The notes beneath the pieces were generated by a model. The model did no database searches, was not told where the DNA came from, and saw only the letters and a list, made by a program, of their open reading frames with translations. A stretch of DNA of 59,756 nucleotides from Candidatus Saccharimonadota bacterium (lineage in GTDB: Bacteria > Patescibacteriota > Saccharimonadia > CAILAD01 > BJGX01): assembly GCA_014191035.1 (NCBI GenBank), contig BJGX01000005.1, positions 1 to 59,756 of the forward strand, written 5' to 3'. Both the position numbers and the translations under genes were made by a program. Of the stretch, positions 20,776 through 29,054 are shown in pieces (the stretch's first letter is position 1; every line of letters begins with the position of its first letter).

Positions 20776-22485
20776 TTAATTGCTCAGAAGATACCAATTG
20801 TATATGTTGTAAAACCTATTGCTGGGTTCAGCTATTTTCTTAGCATCAAATCCCTTTATCCTATCCGATTGTGCGTAATTATAATATGGAGAATAAATAA
20901 TTACTGCAGGCACATCCTTAGACCATATATCTACGAAAGATGAATATCTACTTGCCTTAAAAGCTTGGTCTTTCGCTAATCTTCCGGCCTCCAAAAACTT
21001 ATCAGCATCAGCATTTTTATAATTAGATATATTTAATCCAGGATCATTAATTTGGCTAGAATGCCAAAAACTATATACATCTGAATCGATACCAATATTT
21101 TGACCATACAAAAGAATGTCATAATTTCGACTTCTGATATAATTTTGTTGAAGATTTGAAATATCTGCAGTTATCACTTCGACATTGACACCTAGTTTTC
21201 TCCACTGTTCGGCCAACTTGTTGGCGACTAATTTATATTGTGCTGAATCTAAAGTAACTAATCTTAAATTTGTACCATTAGAAACTTTTGAATTTGCATA
21301 ATACTCCTTTGCTTTATCAAAATTTAGCTGATATTTTTCGGCGCTTGGGTTAAATCCAACGAAACCTGCTGGTATAGGATAATAAGCAACAGATCCCTCA
21401 GAATAAAGTTGATCTTTAACTATCCCCTCTCTATCAGTCGAAAGCGCAAGAGCCTTTCTAAAATCTAAGTTATTCATTGGTGAATTTTTTGTATTAAAGA
21501 ATGCGCCAACGTAGGCTGGCAGCCCTATGCGGTAGTCATTTATACCTTGAATTTTCTCTACTGTCGAAACATCTTCTGGAGGAACCTGAGAAACCGCGTC
21601 AACTTGTTTTCTAATTAATGAATCAATTGCTTCCTTACTGTCTTGGAATAAAGCAAAGATTACATCTGAAATATATGGCTCTTGAATATAGTACTTTTCA
21701 TAAGCCTTAAGATTTATAGCGCTACTATCCACTTCCAATAAATCGATTTTGTATGGGCCGGTACCTATTGGACGTTGATTAAATTCGTAAGAACGTAAAT
21801 TAGAAGATGCCACGCTATCTAGTCGGTGCTTTGGCAGTATTCCTAGAGTAGTGTTGTATAAAAAGTTTCCATAAGATGATGGTAGGCTGAACCTTATAGT
21901 GGTCTCATCAATAATTTGGTACTTTACACCGTTCCAATTTGCCGAATATGGACTGCGAGTATCGGGGTTCTGAACCCTATCTACAGTAAATGCAATGTCA
22001 TTTGAAGTTACCTTAACTCCATCATGCCAGGTAGCATTCTTGCGCAAGTAAAAAGTATAGTTCTTTCTATCTTCCGAAACTTCCCATTTCTCGGCTAGGT
22101 CGCTTACTATCTCTCTATTGCCATTAACTTTCGTAAGACCACTAAAAACTAAACTAACGACAGATTCTGTAGCATTGTTTTCTGGAAAAAGAGGATTAAG
22201 ACTTTTGACCTGACCGACCAGAGCCTCTTTATAAATGCCTCCTCTTTTAGGTTTTTCTTGGGATGTTATTTGATTAAGAGTAATTATCTGAGAAGTTAAA
22301 CCCCAAAAAGAAACTAAAATAATAAATATCCAGGCAGCAAAAGTCCAACGAACATTGCCCAGCTTCTGCCACGATCCAAACAAATGGCGGTTAAGGTAAT
22401 TATAGAGCCAAGTGCGCCAAAGCTTGAATTTTCGTTTCCAGCTTCTTAGCTTTCTTTTGAATGTAAATTCTGTATAAGAACTCAT
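20776..22485 (-). CDS. ABC transporter peptide-binding protein (SBP_bac_5), TM-tethered
   Basis: GGIYKEALVGQVKSLNPLFPENNATESVVSLVFSGLTK, DRTNN-type SBP_5 pattern; N-terminal cytoplasmic tail and TM. Confidence 0.9.
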   Translation of the reverse strand: MSSYTEFTFKRKLRSWKRKFKLWRTWLYNYLNRHLFGSWQKLGNVRWTFAAWIFIILVSFWGLTSQIITLNQITSQEKPKRGGIYKEALVGQVKSLNPLFPENNATESVVSLVFSGLTKVNGNREIVSDLAEKWEVSEDRKNYTFYLRKNATWHDGVKVTSNDIAFTVDRVQNPDTRSPYSANWNGVKYQIIDETTIRFSLPSSYGNFLYNTTLGILPKHRLDSVASSNLRSYEFNQRPIGTGPYKIDLLEVDSSAINLKAYEKYYIQEPYISDVIFALFQDSKEAIDSLIRKQVDAVSQVPPEDVSTVEKIQGINDYRIGLPAYVGAFFNTKNSPMNNLDFRKALALSTDREGIVKDQLYSEGSVAYYPIPAGFVGFNPSAEKYQLNFDKAKEYYANSKVSNGTNLRLVTLDSAQYKLVANKLAEQWRKLGVNVEVITADISNLQQNYIRSRNYDILLYGQNIGIDSDVYSFWHSSQINDPGLNISNYKNADADKFLEAGRLAKDQAFKASRYSSFVDIWSKDVPAVIIYSPYYNYAQSDRIKGFDAKKIAEPSNRFYNIYNWYLLSN

Positions 22486-22488
22486 TAT

Positions 22489-22704
22489 TTAGACGGTTAA
22501 TAGCGCCAATATACATACCACGAAGGCTATTCCAAGTACTACGGTGCCTCCAAAGAGGAACTTTTCAGCTCCACGCTTGGTTCGATAAAAGCTTGCTTCT
22601 CCACCAAATGCAGTACCTAATCCACCACCCTGATTTTGAAGCATCACAAAGATGGTTATTAATATCGAGATTATTACTAATGCTACCTGTAAAAATGTTT
22701 TCAT
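22489..22704 (-). CDS. secG: Preprotein translocase subunit SecG
   Basis: MLQNQGGGLGTAFGGEASFYRTKRGAEKFL. Confidence 0.93.
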   Translation of the reverse strand: MKTFLQVALVIISILITIFVMLQNQGGGLGTAFGGEASFYRTKRGAEKFLFGGTVVLGIAFVVCILALLTV

Positions 22705-23054
22705 ATTTGCTCCTTATCGATTATAAATCCCATTAGATAATTGGCTAGCCAGACCACAATTACCGCACCAATCGCTGACCATATTGATTCTACCCTAAAA
22801 GGAGAATAAATTGCACTTGTTATATACAATAGAAGGGTGTTAATTATTAAACTAAACAGACCAAAAGTCAATACTATGGCCGGGAGACTAAGTATTACCA
22901 AGAAAGGCCTTAAAAAGGCATTAACTAAACCAAATATCAAGCTAGCTATTAGCAGTACTGTAAAGCTGTCGGCCGCTATTCCTTTTAAGAATATTGTTGC
23001 AGCAGATAAACCTAAAAAATTTGCTAGCCATGTTAATAAAAAGCGTCTTACCAC
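22701..23054 (-). CDS. Phage-holin superfamily IV-like membrane protein
   Basis: 4 TM; FGLVNAFLRPFLVILSLPAIVLTFGLFSLIINTLLLY. Confidence 0.8.
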   Translation of the reverse strand: MVRRFLLTWLANFLGLSAATIFLKGIAADSFTVLLIASLIFGLVNAFLRPFLVILSLPAIVLTFGLFSLIINTLLLYITSAIYSPFRVESIWSAIGAVIVVWLANYLMGFIIDKEQI

Positions 23055-23087
23055 AAGTATATTTTAACATATTTACAGATAAACGAA

Positions 23088-24521
23088 CTATCTAAGCTGG
23101 TCGGTTAGCAACTTGGCCTTTGCTTTGCCCAAAACTTTCGCAATCTCTACTTCAGTAGCATCCTTCACTCCGGCAACGCTACCAAAAGCTCTTATTAATT
23201 TCTTACGAGAAGCCGGGCCGATACCGCTTATTTCTTCAAGCTGTGATTTTTTAATTCTTTTAGCTCGAACAACAGTGTGGTAACTTACAGCAAATCTATG
23301 AGCCTCATCGCGAATCCTTTGGATCAGATGAAGTATAGGCGAATCAGATTCAAAATTAATCATATAGTATTCACCTTCTCTCCTTAGTGATTGTGGAGAT
23401 GGCAAATCATTGGCATCAACTACAATCGTTTCGTAGCGTTTAGCCAGGCCGACCGTCATTATGTCGATTTCTGACTCTTTCAGGGCCTTTTTGGCGCTAG
23501 ATAACTGCCCCTTTCCACCATCGATAATAATTAAATCTGGCTTTGGCCAAGATTTATTTCGCTCACTAAACCTACGACTTAATGTCTCTTTCATCATTGC
23601 AAAATCATTTGGGCCTTTTGTCCGCATCTTAAAATGTCGATACTCCCTATTGTTTGGTAGTCCATCTGTAAACACCACCATCGAACTAACACTATCGCCC
23701 CCAGCAAAGTTACTGATGTCATAGCACTCGATACGTCTAAGTTTCTTTAAGTTAAGAATTTCGCTTAATCCCCTGAGGGCAATATCTACACCAATTACCA
23801 GCTTTTCTTCACCCCCAAAAACTACTCTGGTATTTAAGGCTTTAAGGGCCAAATATTGATTTCTAAATTCAATTGCTTCTTCATACTTTTGCTTCTTTGA
23901 AAGTTTATCTATATCTTTTTTTAGTTGATCAATCAGCTTAGTGCTTTTCCCCTCCAAAACCATTATCAGTTTTCTAATTTGCTTCTTATATTCAGTTTTG
24001 GAGATATCTGGCCTTGGCAATACTCCTATTTGGTATTCAAGCTTAGAGCTATATTTGTGCTTCTCTTTAACAAAGTAAGGAAATGCTTTTCTTAGATATT
24101 TTAGGGCCTGTCTGACCCCATAGCTATTTATGAATGGCCCAAAATACTTAGCCTTGTCGTCCATTGGCCTTCTTACTAGTCCAACTGTTGGGAAATCATC
24201 TTGCATAGTTATACGAATATAAATAAAGTTTTTATCATCTCTTTCGCGAACATTATAGAGTGGTTTATGCCTTTTAATTAGCTCGGCTTCTAAAAATAAT
24301 GCTTCAACTTCAGAATTAGTCTCAAGCCACTCTAGATCTGCAATGTTTTCCACCAATAATGGTGTTTTGTAGTCACTGTGCTTTTTACTAAAATAAGACT
24401 TAACTCTACGGCGTAGTATCGAGGCCTTACCGATGTATATAATTTTGCCCTTTTTGTCTTTAAACAAATATACACCCGGCGTCTTGGGCAAATTATCTAG
24501 TTTGTTAGCAAGCTTATTCAT
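23088..24521 (-). CDS. uvrC: Excinuclease ABC subunit C
   Basis: LPKTPGVYLFKDKKGKIIYIGKA, LIIIDGGKGQLSSA, HhH end; start moved to internal ATG since the extended ORF runs into the neighbouring promoter. Confidence 0.96.
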   Translation of the reverse strand: MNKLANKLDNLPKTPGVYLFKDKKGKIIYIGKASILRRRVKSYFSKKHSDYKTPLLVENIADLEWLETNSEVEALFLEAELIKRHKPLYNVRERDDKNFIYIRITMQDDFPTVGLVRRPMDDKAKYFGPFINSYGVRQALKYLRKAFPYFVKEKHKYSSKLEYQIGVLPRPDISKTEYKKQIRKLIMVLEGKSTKLIDQLKKDIDKLSKKQKYEEAIEFRNQYLALKALNTRVVFGGEEKLVIGVDIALRGLSEILNLKKLRRIECYDISNFAGGDSVSSMVVFTDGLPNNREYRHFKMRTKGPNDFAMMKETLSRRFSERNKSWPKPDLIIIDGGKGQLSSAKKALKESEIDIMTVGLAKRYETIVVDANDLPSPQSLRREGEYYMINFESDSPILHLIQRIRDEAHRFAVSYHTVVRAKRIKKSQLEEISGIGPASRKKLIRAFGSVAGVKDATEVEIAKVLGKAKAKLLTDQLR

Positions 24522-24612
24522 AAACTCTATTATACCCCCAACGAGCTTATAGTTTAATTTTGTAGTAATCTGTTCTATGATATCAGCATCGCACCTTACT
24601 ATCGGGGGGAGC

Positions 24613-24876
24613 ATGAAGCTCGAATCAGTATTAAATGGTTATTGCTGTAATGATCAAAAAGCAATTTTGCTGTTAGTACTTATTTATTCGCATACGCTTG
24701 TGCGTCTTGAAGAAGATCCTAAACTAGTCTTTCTTCAAACAAGAAAACAAGAATTCCTAGAGGGCCTAACAATCAGCTCCCTTCAAATTCCAAGCTGCAT
24801 AATTGAATCTATAAATTCAAATCCGCTAGATTGGTTCTGTCAAACTATGGAATACTTAGACAAAAACAATATATAG
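24613..24876 (+). CDS. Small orphan family protein A
   Basis: 87 aa from GGGGGGAGCATG; terminator downstream; resembles the other four proteins at its C-terminus. Confidence 0.65.
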   Translation: MKLESVLNGYCCNDQKAILLLVLIYSHTLVRLEEDPKLVFLQTRKQEFLEGLTISSLQIPSCIIESINSNPLDWFCQTMEYLDKNNI

Positions 24877-24902
24877 CCCCTGCATACGTGGGGGCTTTTC
24901 AA

Positions 24903-24931
24903 TTGAAAAATAAAAAATATATGTATATAAT
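24903..24931 (+). promoter_or_regulatory. Promoter TTGAAA-17-TATAAT of small protein B
   Basis: Consensus-like boxes with 17-bp spacing. Confidence 0.75.
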
Positions 24932-24960
24932 CTTACTTCCGTACCTTCAAAGGAGCAAAA

Positions 24961-25248
24961 TTGAGCGATAGCGAAGTAGTAAAGCTATATAAAAGCTTTC
25001 CAGCCAAGCACCGAGATCAGTTCTATCAGCTGCTGCTAATTTATGTGCTCAACCTTAACACATGGCAGTGTAGCGACCGAACCAACAAAGATGCCTTTGG
25101 TCAAATTCAAAGTTCACTTAAGTATCTGAAGCATGAACCATTTAATCTAAGTACTGAAATGCTCGAAAGAATTGTCGATAATCACGAAGACTGGATGGCA
25201 GACTTGATGGAAATGGATAAGTTTAATGGGAAAACCCAGATACAATAA
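24961..25248 (+). CDS. Small orphan family protein B (TTG start)
   Basis: AAAGGAGC SD; HEPFNLSTEMLERIVDNHEDWMADL. Confidence 0.75.
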   Translation: MSDSEVVKLYKSFPAKHRDQFYQLLLIYVLNLNTWQCSDRTNKDAFGQIQSSLKYLKHEPFNLSTEMLERIVDNHEDWMADLMEMDKFNGKTQIQ

Positions 25249-25537
25249 TCCCAGATCCTTTATCGAGTCGTACGACATTGAACTGCGAGGTAAGTTAGCA
25301 GTTAAGATTTTTCTTTTTTGTGTTACTCAAGGAAACTGGAAGGAACAATCCAATGATGATTATTGGCATATAAGCTCCATATACAACCCAAAGTCCCCTG
25401 CTTACAAGCTAAAGGCCGAGCTTACATCAGAGCCATTCAACCTAAATGATTTTGTAATCATTTCAATTAAAGAAAATACAGTAGAATGGTTGACTGAGTC
25501 ATGTATGATTTGGGATGACTACATTAAAGCCTCATAA
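25226..25537 (+). CDS. Small orphan family protein C
   Basis: Overlaps B by 23 nt; SEPFNLNDFVIISIKENTVEWLTE; terminator follows. Confidence 0.75.
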   Translation: MGKPRYNNPRSFIESYDIELRGKLAVKIFLFCVTQGNWKEQSNDDYWHISSIYNPKSPAYKLKAELTSEPFNLNDFVIISIKENTVEWLTESCMIWDDYIKAS

Positions 25538-25553
25538 GAACGAGGCTTTTTTT
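25526..25553 (+). terminator. Terminator after C
   Basis: aaagcctcataagaacgaggctttttttatttt. Confidence 0.8.
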
Positions 25554-25623
25554 ATTTTTATGCTTGCATAATGTAGCCTTACTTATATAGTAAAAGTGCA
25601 GGCAAACCTAGAAAGGCTTGACT

Positions 25624-25887
25624 ATGAACCTTCAGGATCTAATTGGGCGATACCCTAGCGAACAAATTGATGAATTAAAAAGACTGATTCGAGAATTTAT
25701 CAATTGCGAGCTGCAAATTTACATCGGAGATACTCACCTGCGCAGCTGGGAAGAAGAAGACTCGCGCTTGCGAGCCCAAAAGATTGCATTGGTACTGCGT
25801 GGGCCTCCTTGGGGGATGAGCATCGAAGATCTTGAATACCTTTGCGACAACGCCCAGGAAATACTTAATGAGCTTAATCGCTCTTAA
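25624..25887 (+). CDS. Small orphan family protein D
   Basis: GAAAGG SD; GPPWGMSIEDLEYLCDNAQEILNEL; own promoter and terminator. Confidence 0.75.
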   Translation: MNLQDLIGRYPSEQIDELKRLIREFINCELQIYIGDTHLRSWEEEDSRLRAQKIALVLRGPPWGMSIEDLEYLCDNAQEILNELNRS

Positions 25888-25920
25888 TATAAGACCCCGA
25901 ACAATTCGGGGTCTATTTAT
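25888..25920 (+). terminator. Terminator after D
   Basis: aagaccccgaacaattcggggtctatttatttt. Confidence 0.85.
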
Positions 25921-25931
25921 TTTCTGAAATT

Positions 25932-26265
25932 ATTATCTTCTCTTTACCGCATAACCAGTTGCAAGTATGCCGCCTAGTACTAGTAGTCCTGCTATAAGCG
26001 CTGGGGTTTTGGCATCCCAGCCGGTTCCGGCCAGTGTTCCACCGCTACCACCACTGTCTGGGGTTGGGTAAACGTACTCGTAAGATCCACTGTCTGCCAA
26101 GGCTGCCTGTGGGCGTGTAACACCACGCTGATCAATGCTTGGGGTTGCAGGGCTACCTGCTACAGCATTTTCAAGTGCAGGTGAGCCTGCCTGAAGTGGC
26201 AAAACAAATGTGTTTCCAACCTGCTGGTAAGCACCTAGTAGTGGGTCGGTAGAGTTTTTATCATT
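25932..26265 (-). repeat. 334-bp identical 3' module, copy 1 (pairs with 27263..27596)
   Basis: Line-by-line comparison showed no differences. Confidence 0.93.
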
Positions 26266-27264
26266 GGTGGCGATAAATAGAGTATTACAAGTATCATCGT
26301 TAGATATATTTCCACCATCACTTGTCAGGGTTGCGTTTTCACCAATACTTGTGACACAGTTACCTGGAGTTGTTCCGTCTGTTCGTTTATTACTACTAAA
26401 TATATTGTTTCTTAGATTAAGCGATGCGGAGAAATAAGCCGGGTCAGAACCTAAGTTGACTATGAATGGTTCATCAACAAATTCAGCATAATATTTATTG
26501 TTTACGACTGTATTATTGTAGAAATTTGCTGTTGACTGACCCTCGGCATCTACCGAATTTTGTATAGCCAATATCGAAGAATTATTGTTATAAATTGTGT
26601 TATTAAAAACATTCATTGTAGCGTTTCCAGAGGGCCCTTCATTAACTGTCCTTATGTTACCAATCAAAAAGAAGGCTGTATTTTCAGTAAAAACACTATT
26701 GGAGATAGTCGTATTTATTCCTGCTGCAGAAAAAGTCACTGCAATAGCACATACTGGCGTAACACCAACACATGTGTTGTTTTTAATTATTAGTTTATTG
26801 AGTGTAACATTACCAGCAGCATTATTTATTAATGCAGCCCCTGGATCAGTTGGGCTAAAGTTCTGGAATGTGAGGTTCTCTATTAGATAGTTGCCGGTTG
26901 TTGCCACAACTACACCAGAAAAGCCTGCACCATCAATAATTGTTGTGGTGGCGTTTTCTCCAACTACAGAAATATTACCAGGATTAACTATATATCCCAA
27001 ACTAGCTGACAAAGTATATGTGCCGGCGCCAACATTAACGGTATCGTCACCATCTCCTGCTGCACAACTACCCACGGGGGTATCAGTAGCCGCTGCCTCA
27101 AGTGCTTCTTGAAAACTACAAGCACTAGAAGGAGTTACATTGTATGTTGTGGCTTCTGCTTTGGGGGCAAATGCTAATTGAGAAAGTAGCCCTACGACCA
27201 ATATACTAATAATAACTGTTGCGCGGGATAGTAACTTATACTTCATAAGGTTCATTTCAAACAT
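25933..27264 (-). CDS. Secreted parallel beta-helix surface protein with LAxTG-like C-terminal anchor (copy 1)
   Basis: Signal peptide; repeated NNTIYNNN turns; C-terminus LAGTGWDAKTPALIAGLLVLGGILATGYAVKRR. Confidence 0.85.
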   Translation of the reverse strand: MFEMNLMKYKLLSRATVIISILVVGLLSQLAFAPKAEATTYNVTPSSACSFQEALEAAATDTPVGSCAAGDGDDTVNVGAGTYTLSASLGYIVNPGNISVVGENATTTIIDGAGFSGVVVATTGNYLIENLTFQNFSPTDPGAALINNAAGNVTLNKLIIKNNTCVGVTPVCAIAVTFSAAGINTTISNSVFTENTAFFLIGNIRTVNEGPSGNATMNVFNNTIYNNNSSILAIQNSVDAEGQSTANFYNNTVVNNKYYAEFVDEPFIVNLGSDPAYFSASLNLRNNIFSSNKRTDGTTPGNCVTSIGENATLTSDGGNISNDDTCNTLFIATNDKNSTDPLLGAYQQVGNTFVLPLQAGSPALENAVAGSPATPSIDQRGVTRPQAALADSGSYEYVYPTPDSGGSGGTLAGTGWDAKTPALIAGLLVLGGILATGYAVKRR

Positions 27265-27596
27265 TATCTTCTCTTTACCGCATAACCAGTTGCAAGTATG
27301 CCGCCTAGTACTAGTAGTCCTGCTATAAGCGCTGGGGTTTTGGCATCCCAGCCGGTTCCGGCCAGTGTTCCACCGCTACCACCACTGTCTGGGGTTGGGT
27401 AAACGTACTCGTAAGATCCACTGTCTGCCAAGGCTGCCTGTGGGCGTGTAACACCACGCTGATCAATGCTTGGGGTTGCAGGGCTACCTGCTACAGCATT
27501 TTCAAGTGCAGGTGAGCCTGCCTGAAGTGGCAAAACAAATGTGTTTCCAACCTGCTGGTAAGCACCTAGTAGTGGGTCGGTAGAGTTTTTATCATT
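27263..27596 (-). repeat. 334-bp identical 3' module, copy 2 (pairs with 25932..26265)
   Basis: Line-by-line comparison showed no differences. Confidence 0.93.
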
Positions 27597-28589
27597 AGTC
27601 GAGGTAAAAATAGAATTACAGCTCGTATCGTTGGAAATATTGCCACCATCACTGGTTAATGAGCCATTTTCACCTACCAGACTACCACAATTATAAGGTG
27701 CGTCTGCAAGGCTTACATTGTTGTAGAAAATATTATTTCTCATGTTAAGAAAAGCACCAAAATATGTGTCTGGGCCAACGTTAACGCTAAACATTAAATC
27801 TACAAATTCAGCGTAAGGCTTGTTTTGTACAATTGTATTGTTGTAGAAATTTAAAACAGATTGGCCCGGTGAAGCATCTGTATTTGAAGCACCCGCTATT
27901 CCAGCGTCGTTATCGTAAAAAGTATTATTAAAAACGTTCATTGTAGGACTGCTTGCAGTGCCTTCTATGGCTGGCACTCTGGCGTTTGCAATCAGGAAGA
28001 ACGCAGTATTGTTGTAAAATACACTATTTGAAATCGTGGTATTCACCTCAGCTGGACCAAGCGTTAAGGCAATAGCGCAGACAGGTACTGTACTAGTACA
28101 AGTATTATTTTTGATAATTAGCTTATTGGCTGTAACATTACCAGCAGCATTTAATATTAGAGTATTACCATCTCCATCTGAGACGAAGTTTTGAAAAGTT
28201 AGATTTTCAATTAGATAGTTACCTGTGGCACCAACGATAATACCTGCAAAGCCAGCACCATCTATTATGGTATTGGTGGCATTTTCGCCAATTATTGAAA
28301 TGTTTCCAGCTGTTACCAAGGGGCCTAGATCTGCTGATATAGTGTATGTTCCTGCTCCAACGTTTATAGTGTCGTCTGCATCGCCAGCGTCACAACCACC
28401 TACAGGAGCATCAGTTGCGGCTGCGGTTAAGGCGTCTAAAAAACTACATGCACTAGAAGGAGTTACATTGTATGTTGTGGCTTCTGCTTTGGGGGCAAAC
28501 GCTAATTGTGCCACAAAAGCTAAAATTAAAATTACCATCGCATAAACCATGGTACTTAATTTACTTATAAAACTGTTTTTTGTTTCCAT
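27264..28589 (-). CDS. Secreted parallel beta-helix surface protein with LAxTG-like C-terminal anchor (copy 2)
   Basis: Tandem paralog of copy 1; TAATG overlap with the downstream gene. Confidence 0.85.
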   Translation of the reverse strand: METKNSFISKLSTMVYAMVILILAFVAQLAFAPKAEATTYNVTPSSACSFLDALTAAATDAPVGGCDAGDADDTINVGAGTYTISADLGPLVTAGNISIIGENATNTIIDGAGFAGIIVGATGNYLIENLTFQNFVSDGDGNTLILNAAGNVTANKLIIKNNTCTSTVPVCAIALTLGPAEVNTTISNSVFYNNTAFFLIANARVPAIEGTASSPTMNVFNNTFYDNDAGIAGASNTDASPGQSVLNFYNNTIVQNKPYAEFVDLMFSVNVGPDTYFGAFLNMRNNIFYNNVSLADAPYNCGSLVGENGSLTSDGGNISNDTSCNSIFTSTNDKNSTDPLLGAYQQVGNTFVLPLQAGSPALENAVAGSPATPSIDQRGVTRPQAALADSGSYEYVYPTPDSGGSGGTLAGTGWDAKTPALIAGLLVLGGILATGYAVKRR

Positions 28590-28618
28590 TAAAATTACCG
28601 CTCCTTTGTATATTGAAT

Positions 28619-28647
28619 ATCATAAGTGTTTTAGGTTAACAGCGCAA
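28619..28647 (-). promoter_or_regulatory. Promoter TTGCGC-17-TATGAT of the surface-protein operon
   Basis: Read on the minus strand upstream of the 28589 start. Confidence 0.65.
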
Positions 28648-28654
28648 GTACTTT

Positions 28655-28662
28655 GGGGGGGG
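28655..28662. repeat. Poly-G8 (poly-C8 on minus) homopolymer
   Basis: ctttggggggggctgatg; 8 bp from the predicted -35 box. Confidence 0.9.
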
Positions 28663-28725
28663 CTGATGTTTCATATTTTAATTTTTTAGGTTATAGTTTT
28701 TAGTTGATTCGTACCTAGGAGCCAA

Positions 28726-28992
28726 ATGCTACTCGAGCCGGTGTGTAATAATGTACAGCCTTCTTTCAGGTCTGCTTTAAAAAATGAAATTCTTAGATTC
28801 GCCAATGCCCACCTTAGAATGCAAAAGCCCTATTCAAAGCTAGAGCCTGAAGACTTTGAAAAACTCAAAGAAAGCGCAGCTTTCTCGGCAGCTAGGCTCA
28901 AAAACCAACCATTTTATATTTCCACAGATCTAATATCCCAGATTGCTGCTAACCCAGAACCCTGGATAGACGAAATATATGATGCCTTGTAG
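28726..28992 (+). CDS. Small orphan family protein E
   Basis: CTAGGAGC SD; NQPFYISTDLISQIAANPEPWIDEIYDAL; TTTCAT-17-TATAGT promoter; terminator downstream. Confidence 0.75.
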   Translation: MLLEPVCNNVQPSFRSALKNEILRFANAHLRMQKPYSKLEPEDFEKLKESAAFSAARLKNQPFYISTDLISQIAANPEPWIDEIYDAL

Positions 28993-29020
28993 CCCTAAAA
29001 TTATTTAGGGCTATTTTATT
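28990..29020 (+). terminator. Terminator after E
   Basis: tagccctaaaattatttagggctattttattt. Confidence 0.8.
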
Positions 29021-29054
29021 TGGCTTATGCTTACTGCTCAGCTAAGATTATATT

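Noticed and set aside
22701-23054. Phage-holin annotation as evidence of a prophage
   Set aside because: This 4-TM family is widespread in non-phage contexts and no phage genes are nearby.
25932-27596. Considered as an insertion sequence or transposon repeat
   Set aside because: The duplicate is in-frame coding sequence for the same C-terminal domain, with no terminal inverted repeats or transposase.
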